Positions 22,969 through 34,620 of a stretch of DNA of 64,000 bases are shown one piece after another. How positions within the stretch are numbered: position 1 is the stretch's first letter; each line of letters opens with the position of its first letter. The stretch is from the NCBI GenBank assembly GCA_037176845.1, contig JAYKXP010000008.1:124001-188000 (forward strand). The letters are read 5' to 3'. The notes below the pieces were generated by a model. That model was given only the letters and a program-made list of their open reading frames with translations. It was not told the DNA's origin and made no database searches. A program made the position numbers and the translations under genes. The stretch is from Paramarasmius palmivorus (taxonomy: Eukaryota > Basidiomycota > Agaricomycetes > Agaricales > Marasmiaceae).

Positions 22969-24333
22969 TTATAACACCCTTCCCGTCTGTTCGCAAATCC
23001 TCCGATGATGACTCTTGTTCCAAGGATCCACAAGAGCATTCACCTTCTCTATGTCACCAACTTCCTTTTCCCATACTTGTTCGATTTTTGGTAGCCCGTC
23101 GTCCAACGTACGCGACAACCGCAGTCCCCGAACCACTCCCAACAATGTAGATACAATGAATGAATCATTGTCGAGGAAGGCCCTGTACGATTCACGTCAG
23201 TTCAGGATATCAAATTCCCACAAGTCCAACACAAACATTGCGACGATAGGACCATCGGCGAACTTTTTGTGTCACTTCTCCCTCTTCAGACAACCCATTC
23301 CACTTTCTGGACCGTTTCTTCGCCTGTTTTTGCATTTCACTCCCGAATCCTAGCCAAATTCGACCGTCTGCTGTTCCAACAGCTAGAACACCAGACGGAG
23401 ACATTGCACTGCTCGTTATGAATGGCGGCGACAAGGTGATACCGCCAACTGTGTTGTCCATAGAAGCTAAAGGAGGTTTTCAGCCAGTGGATCGACACGA
23501 GAACAATATGTACCAACGAATTTTTCGTTTTGACAGAACTGAGCCTTGAAGGCAATCGAAATGGAGGAGCGTTTCATCGTACCCAGAGCTTACAATCTCT
23601 CGAGGTCGGTCTGGAATGAATTTGACGTTTGAACAGATCTATATGTACCGTCAACTGTTAGCGCCATATGAATGCAACATCGGGATTGAGTTACTTGCGT
23701 TTTCATGCTTCGACTTCATCTTTGTGACCTCTTTTGTGGTGACATCTACAACACCAACGACTCCCGAGTCGGTGCTAAAAGCAAGATACTTTTTACCGGT
23801 ATCTAGTGTTATCTGACTGGTGTGTAGAGTTGAGCGCTATACAATGCCTGGTGGGTATGTTTGATGACGAACCTCATTAAGAACGTCTTCCGTCTCTTCT
23901 TCGTCGCATATCTGGATTGTTGAGATGGCATCCTCAGGCGTCATGATCATCTTTGGAGAGTCCATCTGGAATAGATATATCTATGACGAAGAGCCCGTCA
24001 ATATTGCCTTGCTTTTGTTTGAATGGAATTCCAACGCACTTTTTGTCCGCAAGCTACCCATGCATCTCTAGACTCGACTCCTGAGCGTTTCTGGCATGCT
24101 ATTGAAGATATTTCGGCTGGAAATCCACGAATGGCTTTCAAAACTTTAAATGTAGAGAGGTCGTAAAGACGTAGTGTTCCGTCGTCTACCCAAACGTAAG
24201 ACAATTTCCATGGTTTTAAACGAAAAGTCGACTCACCACAGCCTGCGAACAGGTGGCCTGCATGTCCGAAGGCCAAAGCTGAGGTGTGCGCTGGAGTTTG
24301 TAGAACCTTCGTGCAACGATATGAGGTTTCCAT
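22969..24333 (-). CDS. WD40-repeat protein (WDR53-like)
   Basis: The gene begins at 24333 with METSYRCTKVLQTPAHTSAL. WD-type segments follow: GHLFAGCGDDGTLRLYDLST (the glycine ends the first exon and the rest begins the second), AWVACGQKVR and, further on, PPFITSSAMSPSGVLAVGTADG with GRIWLGFG. A basic patch (QKQAKKRSRKW) and a final WD-like exon (DNDSFIVSTLLGVVRGLRL) end with a stop near 22969. An alternative frame would end in a typical WD strand (GVITIWDR) at 22937, so the last frame may contain an indel. It resembles small WD proteins such as WDR53, which act as Cul4 substrate receptors; that role is inference. Confidence 0.65.
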
Positions 24334-24540
24334 GAAAGAGACACGCGGCTAGGGGCTGCGTGATGGCTTTTTGCAATTGAAAATTTTAGGACAGAAGTGC
24401 TTCATTTTTCGTGCCAAGTCTTTACTCTATGCATTGAGAGTGCTCAAGAAAGGATGGATTGGGAAAAATACACGACATTGTCAATATGAACTACAAAATC
24501 ACAACCGCGGACGTGGGACAACGACAGCACAAGAAACCCC

Positions 24541-25248
24541 TCATCGATCCTCTGCCCATTCCTAGAGTAAAGCTGTCAGCGAAAGCGACTCAATAGATCA
24601 CGACGGATAAGCTTACGTTCTCCTTCTTGATTTGGGCTTCCTCTTCGGGGGTAAAGTCGTTGACGATGTTGAAGAGTTTACGGATTTCCTCTGGTGTCTT
24701 TCCCTTGATCATGTTAGCCACGGTTTTGCAGCCGACGTCGCTAGAAGAAAACAAGTAAGAACCAAAGAATGATTGAAGGAGATAAAGAACACACAGAAGG
24801 GATTTGATGTCGAGGTAGTTGGCAGCGAGGATGATCTCAAAGAGCATTTCCTGATCTACGGTGATGAACTTTTGGTCCCACTCTGAAATATCAGTCGTGC
24901 GTTTCCTCGTGTCGTCCTGGCTCTGATCCGAGTCGGCAGCAGGAAGGGGCTCGCCACGGTGATGTTCACAGTACTCGAGCACCTAGAGTGGCGAAAATTT
25001 TGTTAGCAGCCAATCGCGACGAAAACAGAGCGTTTTTCTTGCCTTTTTCAGGACGCTTGATGACACGTTAGGGAGAGGGATAGGCTGGTCAGATTCACCA
25101 ACGTCTGAAAGGTCATTTGTCAAAGGCTACATCGACGACGATAAGTTATCAGCTCACCTTCGAGCATGTTTTTGATGAGCACGCTGCGCTCGACGACCTC
25201 CTTGTCAGCGGTGAATTGCTCATTGTCGGAAGTGACGAGGAGGACCAT
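24541..25248 (-). CDS. SKP1: SCF ubiquitin ligase adaptor Skp1
   Basis: Skp1 links Cullin-1 to F-box proteins in SCF ubiquitin ligases. The first exon reads [20 protein letters not shown], followed by SVLIKNMLE and the BTB/POZ fold. The second half has the full Skp1 signature: [45 protein letters not shown] and [21 protein letters not shown]. Introns split the last codons (EN/EWAEDR), as in other fungi. The spliced length is close to the usual 160 residues, and all frames join. The start lies 164 bp from that of bL27m on the opposite strand. Confidence 0.97.
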
Positions 25249-25412
25249 GATGGAAAGGATTGATTTGGTGGTGGTAGTGGGAAAAGATGAGTGCTGTGCG
25301 CGAACGCGGCTCGAATAAATGTTGCAGGGGTGTCTCGGGTGAGTCACCGGCCGGCGCCGGAGCTGACTCCAGTGACCCTGCCACTTCGACCCCCGCTCCT
25401 TTGTACTCTAAA

Positions 25413-26029
25413 ATGTCCTTCTTGTCTGCATTGTCAAGGTCGGCGACGACACCAGGACCCTTTTCGTTTTTCGGTCTGTTCTTTTGTTCTTCAAGACAAA
25501 ACCTGTTGTTCAGACTCCGTTGCTAGGCTTGGGCTCAATCCGTACTGCCACAAAACGCGCCGGTGGTACTATCAAGAATCATGGAGGTTCGCCTGGAAAA
25601 CGTTTGGGTGTCAAAAAGTTTTCTGGTGCGTCCAATTACATGCTGAAGGTGTTCACCCAGCTAATTTCTGACTCGTTTAGATGAATACGTGATTCCGGGA
25701 AACATAATAGTGCGACAACGAGGCACCGTATTTCACCCTTCACAAAACGTGTGTTCGGCCTGTTTTCATCGCGTTCATTTTTATGAATTCCCATATAGGT
25801 TGGCATAGGAAGAGATCACACAATATACGCCCTTGTTCCTGGCTATGTACGATTTTACAAGGAGAAATACATGCGGGGTGAACGAAAATACGTTGGAGTC
25901 GTCCTCAACCGCGGCGAGAAACTTCCTCGGGACGAAGCAACTCATGGCCGTAGTCGTTACTTTGGTTTCGTCGACCTCAATGCCTCAGAATCACAGCCCA
26001 AACAAGGCCTCGACCTACCAATAGCATGA
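25413..26029 (+). CDS. Mitochondrial large-subunit ribosomal protein bL27m
   Basis: bL27 is a component of the large mitoribosomal subunit, near the peptidyl-transferase centre. The core signature is clear: IRTATKRAGG, GSPGKRLGVKKF, then across introns IPGNIIVRQRGTVFHPSQN and GIGRDHTIYALVPGYVRFY. The C-terminal extension ends QGLDLPIA at 26029. The likely start (25413, MSFLSALSRSATTPGP) gives a mitochondrial presequence, but its frame does not join the core frame at any good splice pair. A one-base indel between about 25440 and 25495 is the simplest explanation. Confidence 0.88.
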
Positions 26030-26613
26030 GACCTCGTGCTACTGTAGGTCTGTGCGATGCACATCCTCTGGGACAGTTTCTGATTGGTTCTAGAGACATT
26101 GTTTGTATAGTATTACTCTTGCTAATAGGACCACCATCATTAAAAGCGAGCAACAACCCATGGAGTTCCTTCAGTCCTCACACCCTAACAATCCACCATC
26201 TTTGTGCTTCTTCAAACAGACTGACAAACGCGCACCCATCGTCAGCTGGTGGAGAGCAAGTAGTTCTAGGCTCTTCGCTAGAGGATCTGTCTTTCTACCT
26301 GGATACACCATTATAAACCTTCCTTACTTATAATCACCCGACGACTACACTTGGACACTCTTGGCATGCATCTCCAGACTTCTGGAGTACGCAGAAGCAA
26401 CTTCATGACGCAGGTGACAATACACATTAGCAGTGAAACCCGGTTGCAATTGTCCGGAGCCGGAAAGGTATGTATAATGAGATATAATGTCGCTTTATCA
26501 TATCCCCGGAGCGTGGTCTGATTTATAAGTGGTATTGATTGAACAGGGCATTTATAAAGCAAAGCTCGTCAACACTTCTCTCCCATCTACCTGCTACCTT
26601 CTGATTTCACGAT
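26030..26613. other. Intergenic region upstream of the ABM-domain gene
   Basis: This holds the 3' flank of bL27m and the promoter of the next gene. Small frames on either strand look random. TATA-like runs (TTTATAAG near 26521 and TTTATAAA near 26550) sit 60-90 bp upstream of the next start codon. Confidence 0.5.
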
Positions 26614-27152
26614 ATGGCAACTCTCCCGTACGTCCTGTCCTCAGCGCCTACTCATACCAGTTTCTGAAAACTCAATCACAGCGAAACCATCAAATATGTC
26701 AAAGGCAAATTCATCCTGATTGCCACCGTTACAGCTAAAGAAGGCAAGGCGGATGAGCTTCAAAAACACCTAGCTGCTGTCCGTGAAGTTGCAAACTCCT
26801 CTCAGGAGCCCGGTACTCTCACGTATGGATCTCTGCCTGTATCATCATCGATCGCACTATCTGATCCTTGCGTTGCAGCTACCGAACAGCCCGGGGATTC
26901 GGAGAGGAGAGTAACAAGTTTGTCGTTGTCGAAGAGTAAGTACTGGCCGACTCATGTTAATCTGATACTGAAGCTGGTGCAAAAGATACGAAAACCCGGC
27001 AGTGCTTGCCCATCACGCTTCTTCTGCAGTGAGTAAACTCATTGTGCCTCATAGATATTGATAATAACATCTCTATTCAGCAATACCTGGCACTCAAGGA
27101 ATCTGGAGTCGCTGCTGAAATAAGCATCGCCCTCTTCGACGAATTTCAGTAG
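26614..27152 (+). CDS. Small antibiotic-biosynthesis-monooxygenase (ABM) domain protein
   Basis: This is a dimeric alpha/beta-barrel protein of about 100 residues after splicing. Exons read MATLP, then ETIKYVKGKFILIATVTAKE and GKADELQKHLAAVREVA. Next come PGTLTYRTARGFGEESNKF, VVVEEYENPAVLAHHASSAQ and YLALKESGVAAEI, ending at 27152. The pattern (beta strand, long helix, EPGTLTYR, EEYENPAVLAHH) is that of the ABM superfamily, which includes quinol and heme-degrading monooxygenases. All four introns have canonical borders. The substrate is unknown. Confidence 0.85.
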
Positions 27153-27373
27153 CTTATTAGAGGACTGACAACAAACATGTAAATGTACAGGAATTCGAAG
27201 TTTGATTACGCTGAACGAACACATGAGATCCATCTATCTATCTATCTGTTACACTCCGAGGATCTCAAGTTTCAACAACCTAATAATAACTTTGACCTTC
27301 ACATGGAACTAGCCGGTACCCAGAAGCACCAATTTGTTTCACTGAGGGCCTTCATAGCGACCCACTATATCCA

Positions 27374-28274
27374 ATGTCCTCCGAATCCTTCAAGCTCACG
27401 ATAACCCCTCCTCTCAAGATATCCGGTACAGAAACACTCATTTCCACTCGTCAACTTTCTAACGTTCCAAGCAGATATTCCGTCCGAAGAAACTATATTC
27501 GCGGCAGCAGACGAACTGATTAACTCTACTTCTTCGTGGAAGGCAGACAAAACGTATCACAAGTCGTCAAAACCTTCTCTCGAGGGAAGCAAGCAGGTGA
27601 TGGAGCACCTTGGCACTGTCGCGTAAGCGAGCATAGCGCACAAGATGCGACCTTTGATCAATTCTGGGACAAGCTGGGGAGAAATAAAGCAGAGAATGAG
27701 AAACAGTATGGGGTTGTTCCGTTTTGTAGATGATGGACTTCACACATGAAGCGCAGGTACATCTCCGACATCCAAAAAGTCACGCAAGTCAAGAAGATAT
27801 CGTCGACACAGGAGATATGGACATTGCATTACAAATTCCCACCTCCACTTTCTTCCCGAGTGTTCACGGTGTTACAAGTTACACGGCTGAAGGAGACCAA
27901 CCGCGAACGGCGTACGTTTCCAATTCAGCGCTCGTACATATTGCTCGAGATTTACGGTGAACTAGCACGATAGTTTCTATTCCAATAGACCTATCTGGTG
28001 ACCAAGACCTGCAGAAACTCGAGGAGAAAGGGGTGAAAGGACGTTATGTCAGTGTGGAGCGCCTGCTAGAACTGGAGAACGGCAATACGGAGTGGCGAAT
28101 GGCTACATCTAGCACCCCGGTGGCCTTATTCCTGACTTCATTGTCGAACAGAGTATGAATAGCAAGATTTCAGACGTGCGTGTTGACCTCTGCTATTCTC
28201 ACTCACAAGCTGATCGCTGATCTGTCGTTTAGGATGTACCTCATTTCTTGGACTGGCTTCACAAGAGTAAGTAA
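27374..28274 (+). CDS. DUF3074 / START-like domain protein, with frameshifts
   Basis: The spliced protein reads MSSESFKLTITPPLKIS, an acidic segment, then the conserved DATFDQFWDKLGRNKAENEK. It continues YISDIQKVTQVKKIS, EIWTLHYKFPPPLSSRVFTV and IVSIPIDLSG. The end is KGVKGRYVSVERLLELENG and DVPHFLDWLHKSK. This is the DUF3074 family of START-like lipid-binding folds, whose function is poorly known. Three one-base losses are needed for a continuous frame: near 27620 (TVAV/SEHSAQ), near 27890 (TRLKE/GDQPRT) and near 28118, where CCCCGGTGG seems to lack a G. Conserved sequence resumes after each. Confidence 0.75.
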
Positions 28275-28359
28275 CGCCTCGAAGCAATCTTAAAGTGATA
28301 CTCAGATGGGCAATGTAAATGGATAATTTGTTTCTATTTGATTACAATGTAACTTTGCG

Positions 28360-30572
28360 TTATACAAGTTCGAGATATCGTTCAACTGTGCCACAAGATT
28401 AGCACATAATCTATTACACGAACAGCTGCCGGACGTACCTTCCCAGTTGGTCACAGCCTCGTTCCAAAGCTTTACTTCATGTTCTCTCGTGCCTCCAAAA
28501 TGCTCGACAAAGATGTCGCCGAAGACTTCCTTCTCTCGAGCGATGCTTTCGGGGCGCATCATTCGCGCGGTAGCTGATTCCAACGAGGTTGGGAGCATCT
28601 TGATCTAGCCAGAAAGAAGGGAAATGAGTGCAAATAACAATCAGTTAGTGCTATGCTCACCTTTCCATTTGTCTTGTCTTCGGGAGTAAGCTGGCTCATC
28701 GGTGGTATGGCCAGCTTGAGTTTCTTGTCAATTCCACGAAGGCCGAGGAGGAACGCAGCGCTCAATGCAAAGTAAGGATTCATATCTGCACCTGGAACCC
28801 TAATTTCTAGGCGGGTGGCTGCTGGTGGAACGGATGGAGGCGAAATGATGCGGATTGAGGCTGCTCGGGAGTCATATCCATAGGTGACTGCATTTGGGGC
28901 CCAGAAAGCCTCTCCACCAACTAGACGTTTGTAACCATTGATAGTGGGAACAAGCTATGTCCAGAACATATCAGAAAACAAAGCAACTTGAGGTATATAC
29001 CAGGAACATACCATTGGCATTACTGTTACAGCAACACGTTAGTTACATATTACTCAAGGAAAGTAGAGTGGAGCTCACTGTCTGCGATTCCGTCAAGTAC
29101 ACCGGCCAGGAATTGCTCGCCTTCGAGACTCATGAACTTGGTATCGTTGTTTGCGGCGCCTTGGCGGCCACCCGAGGACAGCTCGGCGTCTGAGACTGCG
29201 AAGATGTTCTTGCCTTTCTCGTCGCGGAGGGAAACGTGTATATGCCTGAGAGATTTTAGCAGATGCAAGGTATTTGAAACATGCAACTGACCCACTACAT
29301 CCGGGAAGCTGGTTTGATTTCAGGGTCAGTCGAAAGAGGGAAAATGTACAAGTAAAAGTCGCTCACATTACCCATGGCTTCGCCATGAAGCTGGGAATCA
29401 CACCGTGTCTCATACCCAAGCTCTTGCATAGATACTTGAACAAGATGGCGTTATCGGCCATTCTGAGAGCACTAGTGTATGCCAAAGCGGTCTCGAAGAC
29501 ACCAGGTCCTGTCTCGGTGTCTGAAGCGTGGCCTGTGGGTCATGTATCCATGGTAGATAACTGGGAAACTCACGGTGTCCTTCGATGTCCACACAGAATT
29601 CGGCGGCTCTGTCAAAGATGTCGTTGAAGTATTCGTTGTTCAGCTGGGTTCGCAGGAGAGAGTAACCATGCACTGCTGGGAGTTTCAGAAACATTCAAAG
29701 CGGAGTCAATACTAAGGCTTACTTCCGGGCGTCAGAGGACTGAGCCCATGGAATTTCTTCTCTGCAGCACTCTCTGGGTTTTCTAGTCAAGAGCACTTGA
29801 TTAGATCTTTGCCAATGTCTTGTCAGCGATGTCACCTTTAAAGTTGAAATACTGTGTACCTTTCAGTCAGCTGAGGAATTCTGATGGAAAGAGCTCACAC
29901 ACTTCGTATTCTACTCCTGCATAACACGATAGCTTTTTCTCTGCTGCCCTATCGGTTGTTATACGGAGAATTCCTCTGGGATCCACGACCAGCGGTTCCT
30001 TGGTTTCGGGATCCAGGAAGTTGACAAGGAAGAATGGAACATTGTTCTCCCAAGGTATCCGGCGATATGTCGAGAGGTCGATGGATGCAATCAGGTCTCG
30101 GTACCCGTTGGCCTTGTTCGAGATGAGAAGTTCCCTCGAGTAGACCTGATCGTGTATGTCCCAGCCACTTGTTTATGATGTGAGAAGACCAGAATGTTCA
30201 GCCAAAGACTATGAGCTCACAAGATGACGCTACAGAACCCAAATCCATCGGAAGAAGCCGCACTCAAGAACTTGTCCTTTGACTGGAGGACAAGGAGTTA
30301 TTTCCTGTAGGATCCACATCGGCTGGGAAAAGAGATAGATTCACCATAAACTTCCCTCGGAGAACGCCATCCACTGGATATTTCAGTGAGCAGCTGCAAT
30401 CTTTGTGCTAAGAATGCATGGTCCCTACCGTCGATTCCTAATCGCTCTAGTTAACCATAGTTGATAGCAGAATTGACGCAGTTTTCGTACCTGCAACTTT
30501 AACCTTGATATCTCCCTGCAAAATCCCCTTCAACTCTTCAAGAGTCTTTGGTGCGCCTTCTGTCGGGTTCAT
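28360..30572 (-). CDS. Glutamine synthetase, GlnA/FluG-like type
   Basis: This family ligates ammonia (or another amine) to glutamate with ATP. The N-terminus (30572) reads MNPTEGAPKTLEELKGI, then VKVAGIDVDGVLRGKFM, the usual beta-grasp entry. Central exons contain KANGYRDLIASIDLSTYRRI, VPFFLVNFLDPETKEPL and DPRGILRITTDRAAE. The catalytic half shows VPTINGYKRLVGGEAFWAP, YGYDSRAASIRII, IRVPGADMNPYFALSA and LWNEAVTNWEVERYLELV before the stop. It is not the short eukaryotic GSII assimilation enzyme. The layout fits the GSI-like proteins of fungi related to the FluG C-terminal domain, so the true substrate may not be ammonia. More than eight introns are present. The start lies 146 bp from CEG1 on the other strand. 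Confidence 0.85.
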
Positions 30573-30718
30573 GGTGCAATATGGCGAAAGTTAAGGAGAG
30601 ATAAGCTAGGGGGTTGCCTATCTCAGTCGGTTACTATGATGCGGTAGGTGTGACTCCGACTGATATCGCGCACGGCTCGCGTGCGCCTCTTGTCCTCTTC
30701 GACTCACCCAGCTACTCC

Positions 30719-32473
30719 ATGTCCAAAATCCCTGATCTTCCTGGTACCCCCGTTACACAATATGAACACGAAAAATGGCTGAAGGATCAAGTTCGTGTTC
30801 TTTGCGGTCTCGAAAATCCAAGGTGAGGACGAGGTTACCCATTCCGAGTCATCGGAACAGCGGCTCATTCCATTTTCTTTCAGGTTTCCTGGTGCACAAC
30901 CTGTGAGCTTTGGAATGAAAGATTTGGCAAGGTTGGAAAGTCAAGAGTGCGTATTTCTTGTCAACATCGTTGCAAGGAGGCTGACAAAATAATGCAGTTT
31001 TTGGGTTTGTGAAAAGTCTGACGGAATCCGAGTGCTACTTTTTGTACACACCAATCTCAGCAATTCGGAACAGAATGTGTATCTTGTGCGTCAACTAGCC
31101 CTATATCATCCATCGTCCCGCTCTGACTCATACCCAGATCGATAGACACAACACCTACCGCATGTTGGACGGTTTATATTTCCCACATCATGAAAACCCA
31201 ATTCATCCTCTTCGGAGCACTATTGTAGATGGCGAATTAGTCGTTGATACGGACCCAGTGACACAACGGGTATGCTTCTCCAGTTTCATGCAGTGGCGTT
31301 GACCGACAGACGATAGGAAACCCTCCGTTTTCTCGTTTTTGATTGCCTGGTAGTAGACAACCAAAACGTCATGAATCGGCATTTAGATAAACGCTATGGT
31401 GTGAGTGGCTTTGCCTTCCCCTTCTCTCGAAAATATATCTGATTGTATAGTAACAGCGACTGACGGAGTGGTTTTACAAACCATATTCGAGAATGATAAA
31501 GGACCATCCACATATGGTGAATACGCAACCTTTCGAGTAAGCGAATCGGTTACTATCCAACTATTGTCCTCATGAAGTTTCAGCATCAAAGTCAAAGTAA
31601 TCCAAGCAGCATATCATGCCGAGCAAATCTTCAACGTCGACATTCCCAAGTTGCAACATGGGAATGATGGGCTTATTTACACCTGTGTCAACGCTCCATA
31701 CTCGCCCGGAACGGACGAAAACATGCAAGTAGACTTCTGGTTCCATTCAATTGCCCGTTTCTGATGAGAATGTCCATTAGTATGAAGTGGAAGCCTCCAA
31801 CCGAAAATTCGATTGACTTCAAGCTTGTACTTCGATTTCCTCCTCTACATTCAGACCCTTCTAGACCGGACTTTAGTGCAAAGCCGGTATTCTTACTTAA
31901 GGCATGGTGTGGTGAGCAGAGATATGAGCAGTATGATGAACTGTATGTCGATGACGACGAGTGGGAAAGGCAAGTGCTGACGATCTCTCTCTGTGGCTCA
32001 TGACTTGATTCTCATAATGTTGGCAGCATGAAACTATCTGGAGAGCAATACGACGACCGCATAATCGAAGTACATTGGGATCCCAATGTTTCGCGTTGGA
32101 GAATGATGCGTTTTCGAAACGATAAGCCCAATGGCAACCATATCAATGTCGTGGAGAAGATCATTGACAGCATCGCGGATGGCGTTGACAAAGACACCGT
32201 AAGAGTCGCAGCTCTACTTCAACCATGTGTAGAATAACCTAACCCATACCTTTACAGCTTCTTTCACGATGTAACGCAATCCGGGTCGCTTGGAAAACCA
32301 GACAAGGTCAACCCGTTACCCAAGAACCACACACCAACCCACGTCCGGCACATAATCCGCCCGCAAAGCGACCATTGCTTAGTACCCACGCCGAGATTCG
32401 CTTTGGGCCTATCCAATCTTCAATTTGGAGCAAGGTTTCAGGTCCAGAGATCGTGGCGGGTTTTCAACGATAA
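30719..32473 (+). CDS. CEG1: mRNA capping enzyme, guanylyltransferase subunit
   Basis: This enzyme transfers GMP to the 5' end of nascent RNA polymerase II transcripts. The catalytic motif I is EKSDGIR, with the lysine that forms the covalent GMP adduct. [19 protein letters not shown] (motif III), LVFDCLVVD (IIIa), [12 protein letters not shown] (IV) and MKWKPP (V) follow in order. The C-terminal OB-fold has [19 protein letters not shown] and the helix [13 protein letters not shown]. The last exon runs to 32473 with a Pro-rich tail. Introns are canonical, and all exons that I followed are in frame. Confidence 0.95.
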
Positions 32474-33812
32474 CGCGAACGGTCCAGAAGCCGCCACCAC
32501 AAGTGCATGTTTCTCTTTTCCGGCGAAGACTCTCCTTAGCCCCAGCCGACTGCATCCCAGGGGAGTGGTATGATCCATCACAGAACATCACCTGGTACAA
32601 ATCTCTTTGGTCTTACTCGAATCTGCGCCGCGTTCAGTCGCGCTCCAGCGGCGCGACTACCACATCAACCGATCAGCCCAGCTCAGGTTCATGTCTCCGC
32701 GGATAGCCTACGAGCAAAGTTCCGCATGGTATTGTATCATACCATGCACACAAGCTATAGTCAAGGCGCATATCGCGCAATTCCTTGATATCTATCGCCT
32801 ACGATTCCGCCCCCGTTTGTAATTCAACATAGCTCGCCATGTCACGTTGGCCTTTCCATGGAGAAAAACCCCTTCCCGAATCGCGTCTCCCCTGTAGCCT
32901 CCATTCTACCGCAGTGAAAGGGGAAATGGCATCTGTCAGTCTCACTGGCGACCGGAGATGAATATTTGTCGTTTTATGCGGTGACGTCGCGTTGTGATTG
33001 GGTTGGGCTCGGACAGGGTAATACAATTCTAAACCATCTCTAGTTCTGGGCGGGCCTGCAATAAAATCGTACATTCGTTCGTAAAACATCACAACAAGAA
33101 GCACATTGGACTATTCGTGACACGTCGTAAGCGCAGAAAGCAATTGCAACCGGAAGGACAAGAATTTGTGTGTAAAGACAACAGATAAAGCGAGATGAAA
33201 TGAGACACAGTGATGAGATGCATGTCTAGTCGTTACAGTGATGGTCAGAAAAAGGAAAACAAGACGAGAATATGACACCTTTTGGTGTCCGTTTTTGGGG
33301 ATGCGAGAGTTATTGTAAATGAAACGTGGCGGAGAAATGAAGTGCTTAAAGTGTAAATGTAAATGGGTAGAAGATATATGAAAATGTGCCGTGAAAAAGA
33401 TGCATTAGCTGTCCGTGAAGATATGCGTAAAGATAACTAGTAAGGTGTACCAAGTAAAGAAGCAGGGATAAACGCACCACCGGCGTGCCGATGAACGCGC
33501 CTCAGCTAATGGCCCCGAGAAAGAAAAAAAAAAGTAACTTCCAAACTATATGCATGAATGTCGTACAACGAGGAAAGATGATGGTAGTTTGGAATGATGG
33601 ATGATGATGGGAATGTAGGCAATGTGGAATGAGGTTCGGGAGTGTGGAGAAGCGGGAATGTGAATGATGTGGATGTGTAGCGGATGCGAGAAAGCCCTTG
33701 ATAGGTAAAGGTCCGTCGCTTGGTAGATTTTGTATGCTCAAAGAAGAGAAAGGTCGTTCGGAGTTTGTTTGCAGGCTCGCGGGGCGTTCGTGTGTTTGTG
33801 AGGGACCTTGAT
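32474..33812. other. Region without a recognised gene
   Basis: This is the 3' flank of CEG1 and, towards the right, the probable 3' UTR of the leftward Ser-rich gene. It includes an AG/TG-rich stretch near 33160-33480 and a run of ten A's near 33525. Short frames on both strands lack domain character. Confidence 0.5.
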
Positions 33813-34620
33813 TCAGTTGAATATGTCTGGCGTACTTGACGAAAGGGGAGACGTCGTAAAATCGGCGTAGTCGTGTACGGTGTCGTTCTGGAAGAGTGTA
33901 ATGGGGTCCAGAAGAGAACGGGGGCAGACAGTTGGGGACGAGTCGTTCTCGATAGCTCGGCCGTTCCTTATCAAGGGCAGTGGTGCATGAAACACGTCCG
34001 ACGGCGTCAAGCCAAGGTCCAGATACTCCATTCCCAGTCTCAGGGATTCGACGGGGCCCTCGACGACTTCTGGGGTCGACTCCAGAGACGACGCAGAGCC
34101 ATCTCGGTAATGTCTTCTGGGAGGTGTTTGTGGCGGGATAGCTTAAAACCGCATATTCGTCTGTTGGCGACAACGTGTAGCCCTAATTGCGACGAAAAAG
34201 GTGAGATTGCTTGATTTAAAAGGCTCTAAATGGCCGGAATACACTCACATCAGACGACGGTGATGAGAACTGCAGCACCATAGGCGAAGCCCTTGCGGCA
34301 TTGCCCCGTTCCTCCCCTCGCTGAACCGTGACAGGATCGACCTGGTCCTGGTTACGGTTGTTGTCCTCCGCCTCCTGCTCAGCGTCCAGGTCACGCTGGC
34401 CGTCAGTGACTCTCCACCACTCAATGTCTGCCAACACTCTTCTGGTCGAAACGTCCGAACCAGAAGAGCGCCTGTGGCCATTCCCCTGCGTACGAGTCGA
34501 GCTCCCATTCCCTGATGAAAGAGAAGGATAAGGAGAACTGCGTACAGAAGGCGACGACACGGTACGACGTAGTAGAGGCATCTCAACAACTCTTTCGAAA
34601 ACGATGTCCCTTAATGACAC
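33813..34620 (-). CDS. Hypothetical Ser-rich protein (uncertain model)
   Basis: Exon 1 (34620 or 34581 start, MPLLRRTVSSPSVRSSPYPS) is Ser/Arg-rich and then acidic (EAEDNNRNQDQVDP), ending at a GTGAGT donor near 34250. After an intron ending ..AATTAG near 34187, the frame starts GYTLSPTDEYAVL. Two other frames then look more protein-like: LPEDITEMALRRLWSRPQKS and MEYLDLGLTPSDVFHAPLPL. The latter closes at 33813 (SSSTPDIFN). Two indels would join them. No family is recognised. If the first frame is kept instead, the protein extends to 33502. Confidence 0.4.

Noticed and set aside
27229..27247. ATCT tetranucleotide run as a meaningful repeat
   Set aside because: It has only about four units, lies in a short non-coding stretch and is within what chance gives.
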